64,000 nucleotides of DNA, from NCBI RefSeq assembly GCF_932294415.1, contig NC_065544.1, forward strand, positions 14,669,351 to 14,733,350, given 5' to 3'. The notes under the pieces were generated by a model. The model saw only the letters and a program-made list of their open reading frames with translations. It ran no database searches and was not told the DNA's origin. The DNA comes from Quercus robur. Taxonomy: Eukaryota > Streptophyta > Magnoliopsida > Fagales > Fagaceae. A program made the translations under genes and the position numbers. How positions within the stretch are numbered: the stretch's first letter is position 1; each line of letters begins with the position of its first letter. Shown here piece by piece: positions 23,549 through 44,772 of the stretch.

Positions 23549-24096
23549 AGATACCATTCTGAGACAACCATCATGGGTGTCTAATACTTTCTCTGCGTAA
23601 CCGAACTACTAAATTTAAACTCATGTTTACGGATCTTGACATAATTTTAACCCTTATTTGAGGTTCGAAATTAAAATAAAAAGTGATCTCGAACATACTA
23701 GAATTCCAATAGTTTGTGGTAACACCTTAGAACATTTACATCAGTCTCACCAATTTAATATTTCAACAAAAATTTATCTAAATTTAATCGAAACAAGTGT
23801 GCATCAGTCTCACTAAATTAACTAAAGTTTTTAAAGAGGAAAATCTCATCTTTACATGTAATGATTATATGTTCTTACTGCATTAAATTTTAATGTTGAT
23901 AAAGTATTGAAGCTAATGTATGCGTATGAAAATAATAAATGGCTAAACAAGTAAAAGTAGAGTTTTTATTTATTTATTAGTTTAATAAAATATTTTAGGA
24001 GATTGGTGTGAATGCTCTTACACACCTTAAAAATAAATGTAAATATATGAAGTTAATCCTAATTGAAAATGTCAGCAATTGAATAATGTTAGAGTG
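23549..24096. other. Intergenic, no gene seen
   Basis: AT-rich. TCAGTCTCACTAAATTAA-type words at 23739-23825 occur twice and may be arms of a decayed inverted-repeat element ending near TGAATGCTCTTAC at 24010. Confidence 0.45.
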
Positions 24097-24275
24097 GTGC
24101 TATGTTCACAACATTTTCATAATATTTTAACAACAAATCATAGATAATTAGTCGTTATTGGTTCTAATTTGAACCTATCATTGAAATTACTTTTCGACCT
24201 TACTAATAACCACATGTAACAACCTGCCAGATATGATATATTGTGAAAATATTATGGACATAATATTTCTCATAA
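24097..24275. mobile_element. MITE of the GTGCTATGTTCACAAC family
   Basis: The left arm GTGCTATGTTCACAACATTT and the right arm ATTATGGACATAATATTTCT are inverted repeats. The interior shares ATTGGTTCTAATTTGAACCT with the copies at 11372, 37515 and 39972. Length about 180 bp, non-coding. Confidence 0.65.
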
Positions 24276-24605
24276 TGTTAAAAACACATGTCTTCCTATA
24301 CATAAACCCAGACTCTACTTAAGTCTCAGCTATTAATTAGTGCATAAATGGACATAACATGCATAAATATAATCTATGTGAAGGTATTAAAATTCAATCA
24401 CAGTTGACACAAGCAAAGTATTGGAAGAGATGGGAACACTATTTAATTTAATTTTTTTTTTTAAGAAATCTTTTTTCCATGACAATTATTTATCACAAAA
24501 TAAACAAGAACAAAAGGGGATATATATATAAGAACAAAGAGTTGTCACTATTACCAAAATATCCTTAGAAAACCATAAATAGACAATAGACGTTAGCTTT
24601 ACTCT

Positions 24606-24636
<31 letters not shown>

Positions 24637-24843
24637 AAGCCTTCAACGGCTTTTTTTCTCTCACTATAAAGGCCCGTAATCGGAACCCTAACTTTCTCGG
24701 GTTTTCTCGAGAAAATGACGATCCACCTAGAGAGTTCTCAAATTTGAGCCCCACAAAGCTAGTTTTCCAAAATACATACCAAAAAAATAAAAAAATTAAA
24801 TAAAAAATTCGAAACTCATAATTTTTTAAAAATAAAAATAAAA
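24276..24843 (+). promoter_or_regulatory. Promoter and 5' leader of the CDKD gene
   Basis: A (CT)n tract at 24609-24637 is followed by ACTATAAAGG, a TATA-box-like site at 24664-24670. A start around 24695-24700 would leave a leader of about 145 bases before the ATG at 24844. The last 70 bases of leader are almost pure A/T. The leader contains one short upstream frame (24715-24747). The transcription start is inferred. Confidence 0.5.
24715..24747 (+). other. 10-codon upstream ORF in the CDKD leader
   Basis: ATG at 24715 opens ten codons ending TGA at 24745-24747, 96 bases before the kinase start. The context GAAAATGA has A at -3. It would matter only if transcription starts upstream of 24715, which the TATA-like site and CT tract suggest. 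Confidence 0.5.
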
Positions 24844-35190
<10,347 letters not shown>

Positions 35191-36090
35191 GAACATTTTA
35201 TATCAAGTATGCTCAAATCCTGATTTGGTCATTGTCTACTTATTGATGGGCTAGCATTTACGAGGTATGTGGTTAATCTTTGAAGGATGTTTTATTAGCT
35301 GGCTAGTCAGCATCTCATTTTCTTTATCTGCATGCATGCCTTCTATTGGCTGATTTCTGCTTGAAGATTATAAGAAGGAAGCATCCATTTTTGTAGGATT
35401 GAAGTTTTGGTGGTCAAAAATAACTGTTGAAGGAGAAAAAGGAGATGGCATGAAATAGTGGCTTCCTTGTCACTTTTAAAGGGAATTTGTACTATAGTTC
35501 ATGGAAGACCAAAATTTTGGAGGAAATATATTTTTTTATAAATATATTATTTTACTATAGTTGATGCTTGAGAATGGTAGAATTATGGTTTGAGGCAATT
35601 CAGAAAAAAACATTAATTTGAGTGTACTTTGTATTTCACTAGACGAGGAAAGTGTGATAACCAAATTTACAGTTAATTGTTTCATGAATAAGTTGTGAGA
35701 ACCTCTAGAAATATTTTCCATGGCAAGGTGGAATCTTCTACGTATTTTTCATTTTTTGGTTGAAGATTGTGAGTTTCTGTATGTTCTAGCACTCACTGCA
35801 GGTTTCGTATCTAGTTTTTCTTTTCTGAAGGGATAATTTTCCAAATTATTTTATGATTTTATGTACCATTTATTTGTTTTTAAGATGAATGGATGACTCT
35901 GGCTTAGAGAACTGTTGGAGAAACTGGTTTTCTGGAACCCGGCGTTGTTTGTCAAAGAGAACTGTCTGGGAAATTGGTTCTCTGGATGCAGTGTTTAGGC
36001 AATGTGTTTGTGATCTGTCCACGTGCAGGAGCCAGTTGTCCAGTTTTATGTTTCTGTTAATTCAGTATAAATAAATGTACTTTGGTGAGT
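35191..36090 (+). other. CDKD 3'UTR region, possibly spliced
   Basis: After the TAA there is a plausible donor (ACGAG|GTATGT near 35264) and acceptor (CACTGCAG|GTTTCG near 35802), then sequence ending TCAGTATAAATAAATG at 36062-36077, a plausible polyadenylation context. An imperfect ~48-base tandem (GAGAACTGTTGGAGAAACTGG, then GAGAACTGTCTGGGAAATTGG) lies at 35908-36000. The open frame at 35889-36074 overlaps this and has no domain. The UTR structure is inference. Confidence 0.35.
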
Positions 36091-36282
36091 TCTAAGAGAC
36101 CTCTTTCCTGTCGTGAAACGTGAAGGAAACTGTAATTTTTATTTATTTTTTTGGTTAGTGAAAAAGGAGAGTTGCCACTGTAAATCTCCCACTTTTTGGT
36201 TCATGTTTCCTATCTCTGTTTCATTAGACTTTTGTAGGCGTTCAAGTAATTTGTGTCATTATTGAGTTTTTTCCCCCTTATA

Positions 36283-36365
36283 AAAAGTAGGGGAGGGGAT
36301 TCAAACCTAGGTTCTTCCGGGAGATTAGGCAATGCCACTAAGCTACAAGACTCTTGAGAATGATA
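36283..36365 (-). mobile_element. tRNA-derived SINE, minus strand
   Basis: On the minus strand: TTGTAGCTTAGTGGCATTGC (A box), then CCTAGGTTTGAATCCCCTCC (B box GGTTTGAATCC) and a tail in CTTATAAGGGGG. The B-box flank CCCCTCCCC is shared with copies near 46430 and 59620. Confidence 0.75.
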
Positions 36366-37238
36366 CATATTGTGCTTTGAGCAAAGAATGGCTAAAAACT
36401 TAATGTTAAGGCCTCTAGAGTAAGAAACGAGTGCCTAAAACTTCATATCCAGACTCCTATGCAGGAATTTTTTGGTGGTGATATGAGATTGAAAAATGCA
36501 CCAGGCTAACATAAAGGCCTGCCCTAAATAATAAGTGCCCGTTTGTTTGGGCGTTTTGAGTCCAAAAAGCACGTTCTGCAAAAAAGCTAGAGCAACTTGT
36601 GCGTTTGGTTCAGCCCAAAACACAATTTTTTGGAAAAAGTTGCATTTTGGGCCAAGGCTAATAACTCGCTGAGAACGCGCAAACCTTATGGAGCTGAGGA
36701 GGTCCATAAAACAAAAAGTCCAATGCGCATTTGTAACTATCCGTTGGCTCTTCCTTCAATTACCAAATTACCCTTGATAAAGGTTCTCAGTTCTCATGCT
36801 TGAAGCTCACTCTCACGCCTCTCATCTCATCTCTCTGCTCTCCCTTTGCCGTGAAGCTCACTCTCACGCCTCTCATCTCAAACATAATCAAAATACAAAC
36901 TCAAAAACATAATTTTAAAATTAATCAAACCACAACAATAAAAGCAAAAAAAAAAATTTGCTCTCATAAAACTGATATAATGTAAACAACAAATCTAAAA
37001 TCAAAACAACAACAACAGCAGATCAAGAAAAAAAAAAAAAAGAAGAGAAGCCGATATGACCCCTGGTTGCATGCACTCTGCAGTGAGGAGCAGCAGCGGT
37101 GGCGGTGTGGTGGAGCAAAGACGATTTCTCCTCTCTCCTTGCGTGTCTGTGTGTGTTTGAACTTTGAAGATAATGACACCAAAATGCAAGCAAGATTATG
37201 GAATCAAGTATCACAGAGAGAGCTAGAGAATTTATGGG

Positions 37239-37276
<38 letters not shown>

Positions 37277-37514
37277 AGAAGAAAACGAGAGAGCCGGAGA
37301 GCTTCTGGAATCAAGTAGAAGTAAAGAAAAAAAAAAAAAAAAGAGTGAGGAGCTTCTGGAATGAAGTGGAAGTAAAGAAAAAGAAAAAGGAGAGGATGTA
37401 CTAATGGTATACGTGTGTGGTGGACAAAATGCAAGAGAAAAAAAAAATAAAAAAATAAAAAGAAAAAGGAAACGTATGGATAAAAGAAATGCAAAGAATT
37501 AGAAATCACAATTT
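36366..37514. other. Intergenic, low-complexity purine block
   Basis: Begins with a TIR-like GTGCCCGTTTGTTTGGGCG near 36535. It contains a near-perfect direct repeat (GAAGCTCACTCTCACGCCTCTCATCTCA at about 36802 and 36852). A long A-rich block with GAGCTTCTGGAAT repeated at 37300 and 37350 follows, including an A run at 37239-37273. No gene: frames here are lysine or phenylalanine repeats. Confidence 0.55.
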
Positions 37515-37692
37515 AAAAATACTACCATAATATTTTCACAATAAATTTTAAGTAATTAGCTAATATTCGTGAGTAAGAATATAATTTCAGTGGTGGGTTC
37601 AAATTAGAACTAGTAACAACTTTCCATATAAGATTTTGTTATAATTCTTGTGAAAGTATTGTAAAAAAATATTGTGGATGTAACACTTTTTG
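37515..37692. mobile_element. MITE of the TATTTTCACAATAAAT family
   Basis: Left arm CTACCATAATATTTTCACAATAAATT; right arm TTGTGAAAGTATTGT... TATTGTGGATGTAACACTTTT. The interior GTGGGTTCAAATTAGAACTAG is shared with 24097-24275 and 39972-40112. Confidence 0.65.
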
Positions 37693-39659
37693 TTAAAAAA
37701 TATAATTGTTGAGAATGAATAGAAAAGGAATAAATAAATATTAAAAAAGAATAAATTTGATTAAAAAATAAAGATTAAAAAAGTGGGTAGGCAAAAGATA
37801 AATGTCACTGTTGATTGTCCAAACAGTACAAAAATTTGTCTAACCTGCTAGAGATGCTCTTATATATACATTTTCCTTTTTAGTAATTTATCCCTCAAAC
37901 TGTCACTTTTATAAGTGCTAGCCAAACACTTAACTTTTTCAAAAAGCACTTTTTAACAGCTTTTACCAAACATTCAGCTTTTTGAAAATGCACTTTTTCA
38001 TTATGCACTTTTTGAAAACTCCACTTTTTCATTATGTACCTTTACAAAAAGCTAAACCAAACTCCCTAAGGCTCATAACCAAACTTTGGATCCCTGGCAA
38101 TGTGTTTGATTATAGTTAAGGAAATAGAAAGGGGGTAGTCAGTTACTAATATAGGCATGCACTTCCCATCCATTTAATTGATACACGGCCTTCCAGTTCA
38201 GAGTTGGATTCAAAAGAAGACCAATCAAGCTTGGAGTATGCTTACAGAAAAAGAAAGTATAATTTCACTTGTCTATAACCAATCCCTTCTGAAGAAGTGG
38301 AATTCTTTGCTTTTAATAGGGTTTGTACTTTGCCATTCATCTCTCTTAAAATATTGGCAGAGGTGCTTTATATTCCATGTTTTCAAACATATCAGCTAAT
38401 GGCTTGTGAAGATTTTTAGTTGGGACTTGGGAGATACGGTTTTGGTTAGATAGTTTAGTGTAATAACCCAATTTGGGAAAAGACCAACATAACAAATATT
38501 GGCAATTATCATTTGCTCGTTATCTCCTCGTGGTCCTATCTACATGCCACAAATTCAATGTTTCCAATTTTCCATAGAAACTTCAGTGGCTTTCCTAGAT
38601 GGTTTGGGCCTTACTTTATACTATGTGAGTTTCGTCCCAAGAAAAAGAGAAGATTTCAACCAGTGGCCTCCTCCTATAAGAGGTACTAGTAGTGAGATTC
38701 TTTGTGTAACTCAACTTATTGCAATTGAACATGTAATGAGCTGTCATGGGTTTGCTAGCATTCCAATGCTATTTGCAAGGCTACTCAAGTAACCCAATAT
38801 CTTCCCCAAGAAAAAATGCACAAGGATTTGGTCCATGAAATTGGACATTTTGTGTGTATAATAAGTATGACAATAGATCCATAAAGCACAAAAATGCATT
38901 ATCAATAATGAGGAGCGCTAATGAAGATCCTTGTAAATAAATATACCGACCCACAATTATTTAAATATTTTTTGGTTGAATATGACTCAGATGTCAATTG
39001 AATTTCCACAAACATGAATATAGAAGAATAATATGCAAATCTAATATCATGAAAGGAATTTTTTTTTTTTTTTTAAATAACAAAATGATAGAAAGGCCTA
39101 GCCAATGTTGTCAATGAGACTAACATTTTAGGTAGGTTGCAAAATATATATAAATATTTTTCATCAAACCATCACTTTATTTTATATCTTTCGGATAATT
39201 CAATTGTTACAACGAAAAATGGGATATTTGAACTCTAACATCTTTATTGGAAAATTAGGATGATATGTAAACTTTTTACCACCTTTATATTTATATTTCC
39301 TAATCATGTTGCTTGACGTTGTCATTATGTTTTATTTGATATTAGTAGAATCCATCATCTTGTGCCATCCAAATACAGTGATCTCCACCATAGTCCAAGC
39401 GATGATCAAGCACTCGAGTATGACCATTAATATCTTATGACAAGCACCATGAATGGTCATCACCATAGAATTTTTTTTTATCCAAACGGGAATATTCTTT
39501 TTATTTTGCAAATGGAATGTTTTTATTTGATGTTAGCGAGCACCTGTTTTCTTTTTTTTTTTTTTTTTTTTAATTTATTAACACAATAAGATTTGAAACC
39601 CATATCGTTACTTACTCACTTTTCATAATACCTACTTTTTATTACTATGTCAAGATATC
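37693..39659. other. Intergenic, unrecognised frames
   Basis: A TIR-like CTGCTAGAGATGCTCTTA end lies at 37845-37863, then repeated AAAGCACTTTTT / CCACTTTTTCATTATG words at 37950-38040. Frames at 38178-38399 and 38499-38792 (97 codons) have no domain I recognise. T runs at 39061 and 39551. Confidence 0.5.
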
Positions 39660-39740
39660 AATAAGTTTCTTTTTTATGTAAATAGATTTGAACCCAAACT
39701 CTTTTTTCAAGAACTAAAGACTTCACTGGTTGAGTAGACA
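39660..39740 (-). mobile_element. Decayed SINE fragment
   Basis: On the minus strand: GTCTACTCAACCAGTGAAGTC (A-box region) and GAGTTTGGGTTCAAATCT (B box). It resembles the promoter part of the SINE at 1722-1893. Confidence 0.5.
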
Positions 39741-39971
39741 AGAATTCATTGTTAATGGAAACTTGATTGAGCTTAACAAGAGCTTATTTTGCATCAAACG
39801 ATGTTTATTTACTCCAAAAAAAATGAATATGTTTATTTTAACCAAAAATATTTCATTATTTAGCAAGGAAGGAAAGCTCTTTGAGGAGTTTCAGGTTTGG
39901 TTTGAAGAAGTACTGAATGATGTTGTTTCATTTGTAATATGTGACATTTCTTAGTTTCTCTGCAATAAAAT

Positions 39972-40112
39972 TGGAGAATATTTTTTTCATAACAAATATT
40001 AGATAATAGGTTGTTACTAATAGGTAAGAAAGAAATTTCAGTGATGCATTCAAATTAAAACTAGTAATAATTTATCACTTAGAATTTATTATGAACTATA
40101 GTATTTCTCATA
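39972..40112. mobile_element. MITE, same family as 24097-24275
   Basis: AGAATATTTTTTTCATAACAA at the left and TTATTATGAACTATAGTATTTCTCA at the right, with interior GATGCATTCAAATTAAAACTAG. More decayed than the other copies. Confidence 0.5.
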
Positions 40113-40257
40113 AAATTGTGTCATTTTTCATTGAAAAAAAAAATTGTATGCCATTTTTTCTTACCAAAACATGTAATTTTTTTAATGAAAAAAAAAGTCT
40201 CGTAAGAGACTTCTCACTCAGATTTTATGGCCTTTTTTGTGTGTGTACGTTTTGCTA

Positions 40258-40345
40258 TCTTTACAAATAATAGGTGGAGATTGAATTTCAGATCTCTTAT
40301 ACAATCATCAGAAACTTTGTTAGTTAAGTTATCTGTAACCCACAT
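40258..40345 (-). mobile_element. SINE 5' part, minus strand
   Basis: On the minus strand: GGGTTACAGATAACTTAACTAAC, TTTCTGATGATTGTATAAGAG, and AATTCAATCTCCACC (B box). It aligns with the promoter half of the SINE at 1722-1893; the 3' body is missing. Confidence 0.6.
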
Positions 40346-40383
40346 GCCATTTGGAACTTAAGTCTCTCTTAAAGTGGTAACTT

Positions 40384-40537
40384 AGGGCTTGTTTGGTAGT
40401 GGCTTTTAAACAACAGTTTTTAATATTTAAACAATCATAACACTTCTGACACGTATTTTTATAACACTCAAACATATATTTCCACAACATTGAAAACTAA
40501 ACAATAATATTTAAACACTGCTACCAAACGGGCCCTG
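40384..40537. mobile_element. ~154-bp hAT-like MITE
   Basis: Left end TAGGGCTTGTTTGGTAGTGG; right end CTGCTACCAAACGGGCCCTG, its inverse with a few changes. TTTAAACA and TAATATTTAAACA pairs continue the inverted repeat inward. CAGGGCCCGTTTGGTAG-type ends are typical of plant hAT-like MITEs. No clear 8-bp duplication was found. Confidence 0.6.
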
Positions 40538-40584
40538 ATTCTCAAAAAATCGAGTTTTACCTATGAGAAAAACATGAAATTATA

Positions 40585-40720
40585 TCATATCATATTATAT
40601 ATAATAAAAGTTGGGTTTAGATGCCGTAGTTGCGCCATGTGTCTTCACCAAATTGCAAAAATTTTAATAAAATTTTGAAACTCTAATGCTTAATCAATTT
40701 TTAGGATGTACACAAAATCT
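40585..40720 (+). mobile_element. Helitron-like 5' end (truncated copy)
   Basis: A|TCATATCATATTATATATAA followed by TAAAAGTTGGGTTTAGATGCC and GTAGTTGCGCCATGTGTC. The same 5' end starts the elements at 42485 and 43121. No matching CTAG 3' end follows within the next 1.9 kb, so this copy is probably truncated. Confidence 0.6.
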
Positions 40721-41122
40721 TAATCAATCACTGATATTTATCAATTTTATTTAAACCACCATACCGACAACACTCATAAAACAACAAACTCATCAATAAG
40801 AATTTCAAAAGATTACCTTCTTATGGTTTAATCATTGAGTAAAACTAAACTCTTTATGAGATTAGTTGTGTAGTGCTCCAGTAAAATATTTTCAATTCCA
40901 AGATCTTCAATTCTAAGATTGTTCTCATTTAAACTCTCGAGGTCAAATAAAAAGAATCGATCAAAAGAAAATGGCTTGATACTTGAAATCATAAGTTCAT
41001 CACTGCCCATGCAGCCAAAGATTCTCTTAAAATTCACCAATGGTACAACTTTTTGAGTCAAAGATTCAGCAACACCATAATCCCCCCTTTTTTTTTTCTT
41101 TTTCTTTTCTTGTAATCTTAAC

Positions 41123-41159
<37 letters not shown>

Positions 41160-42484
41160 CTCTGATCCATGCTTTGCTTTTACATATAGGCTTTGGTTCA
41201 CATGGCTTGCTTTATATATGGTTCACATAGCTTACTCTCATAGATTTAAACAGAATTTGGTTGGAGTAAATGCAAAGCAAAAGCAATGCACATATTAGAA
41301 GTTAGAACTGGAAATGCTCTTGAAAAGAAGGTAAATATTTGTATGAGAAAATTTCATCATTATTGATCCTTCAAATTATTTGCAGGTGAAAATACAATTG
41401 GAAGGATGATATAACGATAATATAACAAAAAATCAATAAGTACTAAACAACTGTGGTGGATTTGGTGGTATCTTTTAAAATGTATCTCATTATATATAAT
41501 GATTTAATTTTGTAAATAACTCTATTTATTTACTATTTCTAATTTTTAAATATTATTAAAAAAAGTTCTAATCGATTTAAGTGAAATAACAATGTTTCAG
41601 ATACAGGCTTGAATTGTAAGTTGGTGAGACAATAAAAATTGCAAATTTGTGTAGTGTTTGACAAAAAAAAAAAAAAAAAACAGAGGTTTTAAATCAAGAT
41701 CAAGTACCCGCAACTCTCCAATATGAAAGAAGAGGTAAGAATGGTAGAAATTTTATTTATCAAATTAAATGAAATTGATTGTGTTAGATTGAAAATTGAT
41801 GTTTTCTCTCTTTTGAGACCATATAAAATATTTAAATGAATTAAGCTTTTTTTTTTTTTTTTCATGTCTAGATTATATATAATCATTTTTATCTTTAAAA
41901 AAAAAAAATCTTTATAATGAATTTACATTCTCATAAAATTTTACTATATATTTTTTCTATTTTCTCAAGAAGACCTAGATCATTGTTAGAAACATATCTA
42001 AGAAGATGGGCTTAATTTACAATAGCCAAAAAAGAAAATTGAGCCTTGCAAGCATCTATGCACTAAATAAATTTCTAGACTTACAAGACTAAATTATAAT
42101 TAATTGAATGTTTATGTTCCCAATCTGAATATCTCTTTTTTTTTTTCTTCTTTTTTTTCCCCAAAATATGTATAGATTCAAAAAATTGAAGCCATCAAAA
42201 CGGGAAACATAGAATTCATAGAAACTTAAGAGATTAGGACTATAACCAAAAAAGGAAAAATGTTGGGTTCAAGTGGACGTAAAGATTTAAAATATACTAA
42301 AAAAAAGTGATTTGCTAACTACTAATGTAATTTCAAGATAAGAATAATGCTATAAATACTAATTATTTTACAACATTTTTACAAACTGTTGATGTGGTTT
42401 TAGCATTTTCCAAATAATTATTGTAAGTAGAAATGTGATGTTAGTGATCAACAAAAAGTCAAAGGCTTTGGTTTTATCTATATA
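40721..42484. other. Intergenic, poly-T tract, unrecognised minus frame
   Basis: A 77-codon minus-strand frame at 40828-41061 has mixed composition but no domain I recognise; it lies just downstream of the Helitron-like end and could be captured or filler sequence. A T run of over 30 bases is at 41127-41159. Otherwise AT-rich. Confidence 0.5.
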
Positions 42485-43569
42485 TCATATCATATATTAT
42501 ATTATTATATAATAAAAGTTAGACTTAGATGCCGTGGTTGCGCCAAGTGACTTTACCAAAATGCAAAAAATTTTATAAAAAATGTGCAAACTACTAGACT
42601 AAATGCTAGTGAGATTGTTTTGATAGTTATTATACCGATACAATTTGTTCATTTTCTTATTATAATAATTATTTATTTCGTTATTATTTATAAGATAAAA
42701 TATATTATATCCTAGAAGTAGATTTTAAAAAGAAAACATTTATATAGAAAAAGAAAGTCTAATACATCTTAAATTGCAGCAACTTAGACATAGTATAATC
42801 TAATTCTTCTTATTTTTTAGTTACTACACTAAAAAAAAAGGTTTAATGCATTTTAAATTGCAGCAACGTATATTACACTAAAAAAAAGAGGTCTAATGAA
42901 TTCAATAATTTATTTTTTAGTCAGTTTATTTTTCAGATTGATTTTGCAAAATTGTCATTATTTTAAATTATTTTAATAATTTAGATTGTTCTTAATTATT
43001 GAATTGAGGTTTCCACTTAAATATGATTTCAATTATTATTTTGGATAGTTTTTAATTATTAAATTCAAGATTTTTCTATTTAAATATACGTTGGTGGTTA
43101 ATTGAGACTTAAGCTCAATATCATATCATATTATATTATATTATATATATAATAAAAGTTGGGCTTAAACACCGTAGTTGTGCTACGTGGTTTCACCAAA
43201 TTGTAGAAATTTTATTAAAATTTTAGATTTTTAAAGAACTAAAAAAAAAATAGTATACTACCAAAACTCTAATTTATTCTTATCATTAAATAAAATTAGA
43301 TTAACATTATTTTTTTGGTTAGGACATATTTCTTAAATTAAGGGATAATATTAAACATACAAAAATTTAATTTAGATAATATTTATCATCTAATTAAAAT
43401 TATTTTTTATTTGTTAGGACATATTTCTTAAATTAGTAATTTTAATTTATAATATTATCAAGATTATATTAATTTTGGATTTATCAAATTTTTAGTACTT
43501 TTAAAAAAAAATAATTATCAATTTAAAATTCAATTTAGAATTATCAATTTAATTTAGTTTTAGGAAGAA

Positions 43570-43615
<46 letters not shown>

Positions 43616-44772
43616 TTCCTTATAGTTATCAACCACGTTCTCTTTCTCTCTTTTTAAATTTTTTTTTAAATTTTTAATTTTTTATATGTTACGTTATGTT
43701 GAATCAACTCACTTTTTTTTTTTTTTTTTCATATGACCTTTTTTTAATTCCAATTTTGATGGGATAAAAACAAACACATTGATTAGATATCTTTAATTTC
43801 AATAAGATTTAAATGAATTATATTTCAAATGGAACTCTACCAATATATATAACCCTATATATCCTTTTTGGAGTGAAGTTTATTTCAATATATGAATGTC
43901 TAAATCCCATGACAATATAGGTATGCATTCTTTCTTCTTTTATTATTATTATTATTTTCATTTTGTTTATTTTCTTTAGTGTTATTATTGGTTTTTTGTC
44001 TTCATGTGATTTTAATTAATGAATTCAAAACATTCGAAAATACTGTCAAGTTTCTAAAGGCTTCTTCTTTGTTTTTATTAAATTAATTAGATTTTGTGTA
44101 TTGGTTGCCTTTTGTTTAAACTAATTTTCTTAGCTTTGATCTAATTTATATGCTTAGGGTTAGGGTCTTAGAATTAATGATTAAATATGGTTAGAATTAA
44201 TAGATTAATTTTAACAATTTTCTTATTTGATTTTTGTGTTACATCAAATTATCAAGATGTTCTACACATGTATTCTTGAATTATCAACTTTAATTTTAAT
44301 TTATAATATTATCAAGATTATATTAATTTAGATTTATCAATTTTTTAGTACGTTTTTTTTTAATAATTATTAATTTAAAATTCAATTTGGAATTATCAAT
44401 TTAATTTAGTTTTAGGAAGAAATATTACCCCTTATATTAGTGAGATAATTATTTACACTTGATAATATTTTCTTTTATCTTTATTGAATCTATTAAAATA
44501 TATAATTATTTATACATTTATTTTATAAGCTTTTTCATAAAATCATGCAATGCACGGGTTATAACTAGTATATATATAAAAATATATATATGCATTTTAT
44601 GATACCTTAGTTTCACACAATATGCATCAATTATATAACTTAAAAATAAAATATTAATTTATTTTTATTATCTATTCCATTATCTAATTTTAAGTAAATT
44701 AATTTTTTAAAAAACTATTTACATATGAATTTAGAATAAATCCTACGTCGCACAGCACAGGTATAATACTAG
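42485..44772 (+). mobile_element. Non-autonomous Helitron (outer), interrupted by another
   Basis: Starts after an A with TCATATCATATATTATATTA and continues AATAAAAGTTAGACTTAGATG, CCGTGGTTGCGCC. A possible 3' end is at 44753-44772: CGTCGCACAGCACAGG, a short spacer, then ACTAG followed by T, as required for insertion between A and T. Helitrons start TC, end CTAG with a nearby hairpin, and make no target duplication. No Rep/helicase gene is inside. If the inner element (43121-44568) is removed, about 840 bases remain. Confidence 0.6.
43121..44568 (+). mobile_element. Non-autonomous Helitron (inner, nested)
   Basis: The 5' end is TCATATCATATTATATTATA after an A, then AATAAAAGTTGGGCTTAAACA and CCGTAGTTGTGCTACGTGG. 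The 3' end is ATGCAATGCACGGG, TTATAA, then CTAG at 44565-44568, followed by T. GCATTGCACGGG-type sequence before CTAG is usual in plant Helitrons. It contains a ~135-base direct repeat (about 43436-43571 and 44287-44421) and a (TA)n tract at 43579-43610. No coding gene. Confidence 0.65.

Noticed and set aside
37067-37509. Overlapping Lys-rich and Phe-rich frames
   Set aside because: They are translations of A/T runs in a low-complexity block, open on both strands for compositional reasons.
40828-41061. Minus-strand 77-codon frame as a captured gene in a Helitron
   Set aside because: No recognisable domain, and the neighbouring Helitron-like end has no matching 3' end to show that the frame lies inside an element.
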